Source of the DNA: Candidatus Aerophobota bacterium
GTDB lineage: Bacteria; Aerophobota; Aerophobia; Aerophobales; B3-G15
DNA length: 7,687 bases
Assembly: GCA_003648845.1 (NCBI GenBank)
Contig: QMQA01000052.1
Coordinates: forward strand, 1-7,687
Reading direction: 5' to 3'
Translations under genes and position numbers: made by a program
Notes under the pieces: generated by a model
What the model was told of the DNA's origin: nothing
Seen by the model: the letters and a program-made list of their open reading frames with translations, nothing else
Database searches by the model: none
Shown: positions 1 through 5,118 of the stretch, one piece after another
Position numbering within the stretch: position 1 is the first letter of the stretch
How the letters are laid out: each line of letters begins with the position of its first letter

Positions 1-126
1 ACTCCTGCCTACCCCTTCAACAAGAGCCCCTTTTTCAAAATAACTCTATTTTTTATCTCTGGAATAAAAAGATAAGTTACCAGGATCTTTTAAAAATAAA
101 AAAATTATCAAAAAAGGAGGATGAGT
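1..126. other. AT-rich leader at the left edge, no supported gene
   Basis: This stretch is rich in A and T, especially 91-114, and contains the ribosome-binding site of the dehydrogenase that follows. Plus-strand frame 1 is open from the window edge to a TAA at 73-75 and frame 2 to a TAA at 41-43. Either could be the last residues of an upstream protein, but the peptides are too short to recognise. I found no pair of -35 and -10 boxes at acceptable spacing. The dehydrogenase may therefore be read from a promoter to the left, as part of a longer transcript. Confidence 0.4.
115..120 (+). promoter_or_regulatory. Strong ribosome-binding site that selects a GTG start
   Basis: A perfect AGGAGG ends at 120. 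It directly touches the ATG at 121, leaving no spacer, which is unfavourable for initiation. The in-frame GTG at 127 has a 6-nt spacer, which is near optimal. The site therefore argues for GTG 127 as the true start of the dehydrogenase. Confidence 0.75.
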
Positions 127-903
127 GTGGACCACTTGAGTAAGCCACTAAAAGGGAAAGTTGCCATTGTTACAGGCTCAACCAGAGGTCTGGGAAAAGG
201 TATGGCTCTGGCTCTGGCCGAGGCTGGAGCCGATGTGGTAATAACAGGAAGAAGTGAAGATGCTCTCGGGGAAGTAGCCGGAATGATAAGAGAAAAGGGA
301 GTTAATTCTCTTGCTGTAAAGCTGGATGTACAGGACCCTGTGAGTATCCAACACATGGTTGATCAGGTAGTAGGTGAGTTTTCAAAAATAGATATCCTGG
401 TAAATAATGCAGGCACAATTGTTAGAAAACCGGCTCTTGAGGTAAGTCTGGAAGAATGGGAAAGGGTAATAAATACCATCTTAAGGGGCTCTTTTCTATG
501 TGCCCAGAAAGTGGCCAGGGTTATGATTGAGAAAAAAACAAAGGGAAAAATTATCAATATAGGCTCGGAAACCTCTAAATTTGGTATACCCAACATAATT
601 GCCTATGTAGCTGCAAGAGGTGGTATTGCCCAGCTAACCAGGGGGCTTGCCGTAGAATGGGCCAGGTATAATATCTGTGTTAACTGTATCGCACCGGGAT
701 ATTTTGAAACAGCTCAAACAAGACCATTATTTTCCGATAAAGAATGGGTAAGATGGGTTCGAAAGAGAATCCCTCTGGGTAGAGAGGGAAATGCCACCAC
801 AGACTTAAATGGAGCTGTGGTATTTTTAGCCTCTGATGCATCTGATTATATTACAGGCCAAATTCTTTTTGTGGACGGAGGTCTCAGCTCATCTCTTTAT
901 TAG
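127..903 (+). CDS. SDR-family oxidoreductase, gluconate 5-dehydrogenase/KduD-like, with YxxxR active site
   Basis: This is a classical short-chain dehydrogenase/reductase of 258 residues, the usual length, probably cytosolic and reducing or oxidising a sugar-acid carbonyl/alcohol with NAD(P). Numbered from GTG 127, it has the cofactor motif TGSTRGLG (16-23), NNAG (93-96), a helix Asn (116), Ser147, Tyr160 and the late motif IAPGYFET (188-195), followed by FVDGG near the C-terminus. The stretch from NCIAPGYF through RIPLGR resembles gluconate 5-dehydrogenase and KduD enzymes; the exact substrate is not certain. No acidic residue ends the second strand (ITGR), which suggests NADP preference (inference). 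The oddity is YVAAR at 160-164: the conserved catalytic Lys of YxxxK is Arg (codon AGA, 616-618). The start is GTG 127 on ribosome-binding-site spacing; ATG 121 is the alternative and adds two residues. It converges on glycerate 2-kinase with 1 nt between stop codons. Confidence 0.9.
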   Translation: MDHLSKPLKGKVAIVTGSTRGLGKGMALALAEAGADVVITGRSEDALGEVAGMIREKGVNSLAVKLDVQDPVSIQHMVDQVVGEFSKIDILVNNAGTIVRKPALEVSLEEWERVINTILRGSFLCAQKVARVMIEKKTKGKIINIGSETSKFGIPNIIAYVAARGGIAQLTRGLAVEWARYNICVNCIAPGYFETAQTRPLFSDKEWVRWVRKRIPLGREGNATTDLNGAVVFLASDASDYITGQILFVDGGLSSSLY

Positions 904-904
904 C

Positions 905-2245
905 TTACTTTCCAACAAGGAGAATGCGAAGGTCCATAACGTTTGTATTGGTGGGACCGGTCAAAAAAAGACCTCCCACTTTTTTGAAAAAATTGTAGGA
1001 ATCGTTATTTTCCAAAAACTCATCAGGCAAAATGCCCATTTTCCTTGCCCTCCTCCAGGTATAACCCGAAACAAAAGCTCCTGCCGCATCAGTTGGTCCA
1101 TCTGTTCCATCCGTTCCGGCACTTAAAAGAAGAACCTTCTCCATCTCTTTCATCTCTATACAGGCAGCAAGAGCAAACTCCTGATTCCTTCCTCCCAAAC
1201 CTTTGCCTTTTACCTTCACCGTTGTCTCTCCACCGGAAAGAATACAGGCCGGAGGTGGAACAGGGTTACCGGTGGAGACAATTTCTCTGGCCAGAGCAAC
1301 ATGAACCTTTGCCACCTCTTTTGTTTCTCCCTGAACAGAGGAGGATAAAATAATGCAGTTGTATCCCAGTTTTTCTGCTTTTTCCTTTGCAGCTTTTAAA
1401 GCCAGAATATTGCTTCCCACAATTAAATTATCCACCCTGGAAAAAAGAGGATCTCCAGGCTTGGGTGTTTCCCGAATTTTTCCCTCCACTCCCTTCCTCA
1501 GGTGAGCTGCTACTGAAGAGGGAAGTGAAGATTCAAGCTGGTATTTTTTAATTATCTCCCAGCACTCTTTAAAAGTGGTCTCATCTGGAACTGTTAGTCC
1601 GGAGGCAATTGTGTCCAGTCTGTCTCCCACTACATCAGAGAGAATAAGACTTTGAAGGTAAGCCGGATAAGCTAATCTGGCAAGCTGTCCCCCTTTCAAC
1701 AGGGAAATATGCTTTCTTATTGTGTTAATTTCCTGAATTGAGGCTCCACAATCTAAAAGAAGCTGGGTAACTTTTTGTTTTTCCCTAAGGGATACACCTT
1801 TAACTGGAGCAGGAAGAAGAGCTGAGCCTCCCCCTGAGATTAAACATATAACAAGATCATCCTTTACTGTTTTCTTCAATAAGGATATTATCTTTTTTGC
1901 CGCTTTAAGTCCTGCCTCGTCGGGAATGGGATGAGATGCCCCAAGAATTTTGATTTTTCTAAGATGCCCTCCGTGCCCGTACTTTACCACTACAATTCCT
2001 TCGCTAACCCTTTCTCCTATAACATCTTCCACCGCCCTGGCCATGGGAAAACCAGCTTTTCCCACACCTACAACAAAGATACGATTTAGACCACCAAGCT
2101 GGTAAGTTTTCTCCCCAATTTTTAGAAGATCTCCTTTTACCCTTAAATGTCTCCTTACAACCTTGGAGGGCTCAACTGCCTCAACTCCGGCATAAAAGAT
2201 AGATCTTGCATCCTCCTGCAGGTTATCTTTATCTTCAATACCCAT
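905..2245 (-). CDS. Glycerate 2-kinase, DUF4147/MOFRL family
   Basis: This cytosolic kinase phosphorylates D-glycerate with ATP to 2-phosphoglycerate, feeding glycerate from sugar-acid, serine or hydroxypyruvate breakdown into lower glycolysis. The family includes Thermotoga maritima TM1585. The 446 residues match the family's full length. The N-terminal DUF4147 part shows GVGKA (60-64), SGGGSALL (137-144), a KHISLLKGGQLA segment (178-189) and SDVVGD (203-208). The C-terminal MOFRL part shows SGGETTV (337-343), GLGGRNQEF (349-357), GTDGTDGPTDAAGA (377-390) and TGPTNTNVMDL (429-439). I chose the ATG at 2245: it lies 1 nt after the uridylyltransferase stop and has AAGGA (2253-2257) with a 7-nt spacer. 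An ATG at 2266 would add seven residues and overlap the previous gene by 20 nt. It is the last gene of a three-gene operon and is probably translationally coupled. Confidence 0.92.
   Translation of the reverse strand: MGIEDKDNLQEDARSIFYAGVEAVEPSKVVRRHLRVKGDLLKIGEKTYQLGGLNRIFVVGVGKAGFPMARAVEDVIGERVSEGIVVVKYGHGGHLRKIKILGASHPIPDEAGLKAAKKIISLLKKTVKDDLVICLISGGGSALLPAPVKGVSLREKQKVTQLLLDCGASIQEINTIRKHISLLKGGQLARLAYPAYLQSLILSDVVGDRLDTIASGLTVPDETTFKECWEIIKKYQLESSLPSSVAAHLRKGVEGKIRETPKPGDPLFSRVDNLIVGSNILALKAAKEKAEKLGYNCIILSSSVQGETKEVAKVHVALAREIVSTGNPVPPPACILSGGETTVKVKGKGLGGRNQEFALAACIEMKEMEKVLLLSAGTDGTDGPTDAAGAFVSGYTWRRARKMGILPDEFLENNDSYNFFKKVGGLFLTGPTNTNVMDLRILLVGK
951..985 (+). terminator. Rho-independent terminator for the SDR gene, inside the opposing kinase gene
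   Basis: The arms 951-962 and 970-979 form a 10-bp stem, six outer pairs (GTGGGA/TCCCAC) and four inner pairs (GGTC/GACC), with a two-base CC bulge on the 5' side. The loop is seven A residues and six T residues follow at 980-985. It begins 47 nt after the dehydrogenase stop. The T tract is only on the plus-strand side, so it should end dehydrogenase transcripts and not those of the kinase. It lies within the 3' coding end of glycerate 2-kinase, over codons for the conserved TGPTNTN motif, so part of the symmetry may be coincidence of coding. Confidence 0.65.
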
Positions 2246-2246
2246 T

Positions 2247-3128
2247 TTAACTTCCTTCCAGCCCATCCAGGATTTGTTTAATATAACTTTTTAAAAGGTT
2301 TGCTGTTTCTTTATTCTTCAATGCATAATATATGTTTGCCTTCAACCAGCCAGTCTTAGAACCCACATCATGGTATTTTCCTTTTATAAGACAGGCATAA
2401 ACAGGTCTTTTTTTCGCCAGGTTAAAAATCCCATCTACCAGCCAGAGTTCATTATCCTTTCCCGGAGAAGTTTTTCTTAAGGCATCAAATATATCGGGAG
2501 TTAAAATATAACCTCCCAGGGCTGCAATTCTTGAAGGAGCCTTTTCGGGACCGGGTTTTTCCACAATGTTTTTAACCTTCAGAACGTGCTCTTCCACCTT
2601 CTCTCCATCAATAATTCCATACTTTTTTGTTCCCTCCTCATCCACCGGATAAGCGGTAAGCACAGGATTCTCATAGCATTCATAAACTTCGATGAGCTGT
2701 TTTAGCCGGGGAGTTTCACTTTCCACAAGGTCATCCCCCCAGACAACAGCAAAAGGTTCATCTTCTATAATAGAGGATGCATTGAGAACAGGTGTGCCAT
2801 TCCCGTAAGGGCCCTTTTGCCTGATATAAATAAAATCAGCCATCTCCGAGAGCCTTTTTATGTCCTCTAAAAGAGCTTCCTTTCCTGTGGATTTAAGATG
2901 CCTTTCTAAATCCGGACTTCTGTCAAAATAATCCTCTATAGCCTCTTTATTTTTAGCTGTAACAAATATCACTGTTTTTATCCCCGAGCTAACAGCCTCC
3001 TCCACTATGTAGTGAATGGTGGGTTTGTCAACAACAGGCAGCATTTCCTTGGGTTGCGACTTGGTAGCCGGAAGAAAACGAGTGCCAAAACCGGCAACCG
3101 GTATAACAACCTTTGATACTTTCTTCAT
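2247..3128 (-). CDS. galU: UTP-glucose-1-phosphate uridylyltransferase (GalU/GtaB family)
   Basis: This cytosolic nucleotidyltransferase makes UDP-glucose from UTP and glucose 1-phosphate for glycan, glycolipid or trehalose synthesis and galactose metabolism. The 293 residues are a normal full length. The N-terminal nucleotide-binding loop GFGTR (13-17) is followed by PKEMLP (26-31), a DEPFAVVWGDD segment (123-133) carrying the metal-binding acidic residues, VEKP (189-192), GGYILTPDIFD (205-215), and a C-terminal YHDVGSKTGWLKAN segment (252-265). One variation is visible: QKGPYGNGTPVL (104-115) stands where well-studied GalU proteins have a QKEPLGLGHAVL-like stretch. A related enzyme using another nucleotide cannot be excluded, though the remaining motifs are GalU-like. 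The ATG at 3128 has GAGGAG with a 6-nt spacer. It is the middle gene of the operon, 25 nt after the aldo/keto reductase. Confidence 0.87.
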   Translation of the reverse strand: MKKVSKVVIPVAGFGTRFLPATKSQPKEMLPVVDKPTIHYIVEEAVSSGIKTVIFVTAKNKEAIEDYFDRSPDLERHLKSTGKEALLEDIKRLSEMADFIYIRQKGPYGNGTPVLNASSIIEDEPFAVVWGDDLVESETPRLKQLIEVYECYENPVLTAYPVDEEGTKKYGIIDGEKVEEHVLKVKNIVEKPGPEKAPSRIAALGGYILTPDIFDALRKTSPGKDNELWLVDGIFNLAKKRPVYACLIKGKYHDVGSKTGWLKANIYYALKNKETANLLKSYIKQILDGLEGS

Positions 3129-3134
3129 TCTTTA

Positions 3135-3140
3135 CTCCTC
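3135..3140 (-). promoter_or_regulatory. Ribosome-binding site of the uridylyltransferase
   Basis: GAGGAG, read on the minus strand, lies six bases before the ATG at 3128, in the only intergenic gap of this operon (3129-3153). It supports the chosen start and independent, efficient initiation of this gene within the operon mRNA. Confidence 0.75.
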
Positions 3141-3153
3141 AAGCTTAAAAATT

Positions 3154-4173
3154 TCAGGTCAACAGCTTATGTTTTTCTCTAAGCATCTCTCTTACAGGAA
3201 GCTGGTAGGGACATTTCTCTTCACATTCTCCACAGTCCGTACAATCTTCCACATCTTTTTTTAATCTGGCATAAATCTCCTTGCACATATTTTTTATCTC
3301 GTCTACTTTTACCTTTGCCTTATCTCCCAGCTCCTGAATAAAATAAATAGGTATTCCCTCCGGACAGGGCTCACAGTACATACAGCGACGACAAAAATTT
3401 TTCCCGATATCTTTAACAGAATCTTTAAGACGAGATAACTCTTCAGAAGAAAGAGGATGTGGTCTTTCTCCTGTGATAACGTTTTCCTTTATCTCTGAGG
3501 ATAAAATCATTCCCGGAATTACCGTATCCACTCCTTGCTGGAGAATCCAGCGAAGGGAAAGTTGAGGCTCCGGTATTACTCCTCCAGCAAGAGGTTTCAT
3601 AACAATACTGCCAACTTTAAGCTGTTTTGCCACATTTAAAAGAGAAAACTTATCCTTCTCACTCTCCACTATATTAAAGGGAAACTGGACAGTCTCAAAT
3701 TCATCTGTTCTTCTTATCGCCTCTTGAAGAAGGGAAGGATTATGACCGGTTATGCCTATATGCCTTATCATTCCTTCCTTTTTAAGTCGAACAAGGGCCT
3801 CCAGTGCACCTTTAGGGGACAAAACCTTTTCCAGTTCAAAGGGTTTGCTTACATGGTGAACCTGGTAAAGATCTATAAAATCGGTCTTTAATCTTTTAAG
3901 GGCTTTTTTTACATGAGAGAAGGCCTCATCAGCCGTTCGGCAGGGAGATTTAGTAGCCAGAATACAGCTATTTCTTTTTCCCTTTATCCCTTCTCCAATT
4001 TTAACCTCACTATCCCCGTATCCCTGGGCCGTATCAAAAAAATTTATTCCCCTCTCAACAGCCTCCCCAACTAACCTTCTTGCCTCTCTCATTGGGAGTT
4101 TTTGAATGGGGATGCCTCCAAAACCAACAACTGAAACTTCCAGCCCTGTTTTCCCCAGTATCCTTTTTTGCAT
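3154..4173 (-). CDS. Aldo/keto reductase with C-terminal two-[4Fe-4S] ferredoxin-like domain
   Basis: This is a 339-residue fusion of an aldo/keto reductase barrel and an iron-sulfur domain, a known architecture in anaerobic bacteria and archaea whose substrates are mostly unknown. The barrel covers about residues 1-240. It starts with the typical LGKTGLEVSVVGFGG segment (6-20) and carries the catalytic tetrad Asp47, Tyr52, Lys75 and His106, in DTAQGYGDSE, ATK and DLYQVHH contexts, so NAD(P)H carbonyl chemistry is plausible. The C-terminal part has Cys261, 264, 267 and 270-Pro (CxxCxxCxxCP) and Cys311, 314, 317 and 321-Pro (CxxCxxCxxxCP), enough for two clusters, with a further Cys297. No signal peptide is seen. 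The ATG at 4173 is preceded by GAGG with a 5-nt spacer. It is the first gene of the operon with galU and glycerate 2-kinase. Confidence 0.9.
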   Translation of the reverse strand: MQKRILGKTGLEVSVVGFGGIPIQKLPMREARRLVGEAVERGINFFDTAQGYGDSEVKIGEGIKGKRNSCILATKSPCRTADEAFSHVKKALKRLKTDFIDLYQVHHVSKPFELEKVLSPKGALEALVRLKKEGMIRHIGITGHNPSLLQEAIRRTDEFETVQFPFNIVESEKDKFSLLNVAKQLKVGSIVMKPLAGGVIPEPQLSLRWILQQGVDTVIPGMILSSEIKENVITGERPHPLSSEELSRLKDSVKDIGKNFCRRCMYCEPCPEGIPIYFIQELGDKAKVKVDEIKNMCKEIYARLKKDVEDCTDCGECEEKCPYQLPVREMLREKHKLLT

Positions 4174-4200
4174 ACCTTCCTCGCCCGTATTTTTTAACTT

Positions 4201-4229
4201 ATCTTAGCACAAAAAGAGAGTCTTATCAA
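4201..4229 (-). promoter_or_regulatory. Sigma70-type promoter of the aldo/keto reductase operon
   Basis: On the minus strand, TTGATA (-35, 4229-4224) and TAAGAT (-10, 4206-4201) are separated by exactly 17 bases. The -35 box matches consensus at five of six positions and the -10 box at four of six. The expected start near 4194 gives a leader of about 21 nt before the ATG at 4173, just long enough for the ribosome-binding site. I see no operator or riboswitch in the leader. Confidence 0.7.
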
Positions 4230-4230
4230 C

Positions 4231-4259
4231 TTTACAAGCATTCAACATTCAGGTAAAAT
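4231..4259 (+). promoter_or_regulatory. Sigma70-type promoter of the ThiF-like gene
   Basis: TTTACA (-35, 4231-4236) and TAAAAT (-10, 4254-4259) are separated by exactly 17 bases, and each box matches consensus at five of six positions. The expected start near 4266 gives a leader of about 35 nt. The -35 box is one base away from the -35 box of the divergent promoter, so the two polymerase sites overlap. Confidence 0.72.
4239..4251 (+). repeat. Short direct repeat in the promoter spacer
   Basis: CATTCA occurs at 4239-4244 and again at 4246-4251, one base apart, giving a 7-bp period. Both copies lie between the -35 and -10 boxes of the ThiF-like gene's promoter. It could be a small regulator site, but a repeat this short in AT-rich DNA may be chance. 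Confidence 0.3.
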
Positions 4260-4268
4260 ATTGCCACC

Positions 4269-4295
4269 GGTTTTTTTCTAAAAACCTCTGGAGGT
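4269..4295 (+). promoter_or_regulatory. Leader hairpin and ribosome-binding site of the ThiF-like gene
   Basis: GGTTTTT (4269-4275) and AAAAACC (4280-4286) form a perfect 7-bp inverted repeat around a TTCT loop, starting about three bases into the predicted mRNA. The ribosome-binding site GGAGGT (4290-4295) lies right after it, five bases before the ATG at 4301. ACCT (4284-4287) could instead pair with AGGT (4292-4295) across a 4-base loop, which would mask the ribosome-binding site and exclude the first hairpin. The stems are weak, so a 5' stabilising hairpin is the simpler reading. Confidence 0.4.
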
Positions 4296-4300
4296 CAAAA

Positions 4301-5044
4301 ATGGACTTTGCCCGTTACCAGAGACAGATCATTTTGCCTTTCATAAGAAAAGATGGACAGCAAAAACTAAAAAAGGCAACAGTTTTAATAGTTGGATGTG
4401 GAGGTTTAGGATGCCATCTGGCCAGTTACCTTGCAAGGGCAGGTGTTGGAAAACTAAAAATCGTTGACAGAGATATTGTACAGCTGCCGGACCTGCAGAG
4501 GCAGATTTTATACGATGAAGAAGATGTAAAAAGCCATCTGCCCAAAGCAAAAATTGCCTGCAGTAAACTTAAAAAGATTAACTCCTCTGTCGAAGTAGAA
4601 GCCTTTGTGTTTGAGGTAAAAGCTCAAAATATAGTCGGGCTTATCAGAGATGTTGATCTTGTGCTGGATGGAACGGATAATATAAAAACGCGCCTTTTGA
4701 TAAACGAGGCCTGTATTAAGTACAACCTCCCCTGGATTCATGGAGCTGTACAGGGAGCTGTAGGTATGAGTATGAGTATCCTTCCAGGGGAAACCGGCTG
4801 TTACCGTTGTTTGATAGAAGAGGATCTTCCAGCTTCTGAGGGACCCATTCCTTTGATCAACACCATTCCAGCACTCATAGCTTCAATCCAGGCAACTGAA
4901 GCAATTAAAATCATAACCGGAAGCCCCAGTGTAAACAGAGACCTCATTTACATAGATTTATGGGAAGGAACATTCCAGAAAATCAAGATTAAAAAAAGAC
5001 CGAATTGCCCTGTTTGTGTAAAAAGAAATTTTACCTTCTTTTAA
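4301..5044 (+). CDS. ThiF/MoeB/HesA-family E1-like adenylyltransferase
   Basis: These cytosolic E1-like enzymes use ATP to adenylate the C-terminal glycine of a ubiquitin-fold sulfur carrier such as ThiS or MoaD, or act on related substrates. The 247-residue protein covers a full single adenylation domain. It has the N-terminal RYQRQIILP (5-13), the nucleotide loop GCGGLG (32-37), IVDRDIV (54-60), LQRQILY (65-71), DGTDN with the metal-binding Asp126 (123-127), and a structural zinc site from CYRC (167-170) and CPVC (236-239). No rhodanese domain is fused. The loop after the first CxxC, where ThiF proteins carry a Cys, reads PASEGPIPLINTIP (177-190) and has none. No carrier-protein gene is adjacent. 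It has its own promoter and a good ribosome-binding site. ThiF, MoeB or HesA cannot be separated from sequence alone. Confidence 0.88.
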   Translation: MDFARYQRQIILPFIRKDGQQKLKKATVLIVGCGGLGCHLASYLARAGVGKLKIVDRDIVQLPDLQRQILYDEEDVKSHLPKAKIACSKLKKINSSVEVEAFVFEVKAQNIVGLIRDVDLVLDGTDNIKTRLLINEACIKYNLPWIHGAVQGAVGMSMSILPGETGCYRCLIEEDLPASEGPIPLINTIPALIASIQATEAIKIITGSPSVNRDLIYIDLWEGTFQKIKIKKRPNCPVCVKRNFTFF

Positions 5045-5060
5045 CCAGACTCAGTTTTTC

Positions 5061-5088
5061 TTGTCTTTTGTCAGAAATTTGATAAAAT
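5061..5088 (+). promoter_or_regulatory. Probable promoter of the rnfC-aminotransferase-ROK operon
   Basis: The 74-nt gap before rnfC contains TTGTCT (5061-5066) and TAAAAT (5083-5088) with a 16-base spacer, matching consensus at four and five of six positions. The start would fall near 5095, giving a leader of about 24 nt ahead of AAAGGAG (5106-5112). I found no terminator hairpin after the ThiF-like gene, so read-through from its promoter is also possible. Confidence 0.5.
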
Positions 5089-5118
5089 GGTGGGATAGTT
5101 TTTACAAAGGAGCCTGTA

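Noticed and set aside
1..40. Minus-strand frame open to the left edge, as a possible start of a leftward gene
   Set aside because: No ATG, GTG or TTG is in that frame between its upstream stop codon and the edge, so no start can be supported.
3..143. Plus-strand frame 3 open from the left edge to a TAA at 141-143
   Set aside because: The peptide has no recognisable motif and would overlap the dehydrogenase start and its ribosome-binding site; its AT-rich composition looks non-coding.
796..827. Hairpin ACCACAG/CTGTGGT followed by ATTTTT, like a terminator
   Set aside because: It lies within the dehydrogenase coding region with a 12-base loop and a short interrupted T run; a terminator here would cut the gene before its conserved C-terminus.
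836..1126. Open plus-strand frame across the convergent gene ends
   Set aside because: It starts inside the dehydrogenase in another frame, runs antisense to glycerate 2-kinase and crosses the likely terminator; nothing in it resembles a protein family.
1045..1353. Open plus-strand frame opposite the glycerate 2-kinase gene
   Set aside because: It lies wholly antisense to a gene with clear family motifs, its peptide is low in complexity with many Pro, Ser and Leu, and it has no ribosome-binding site of note.
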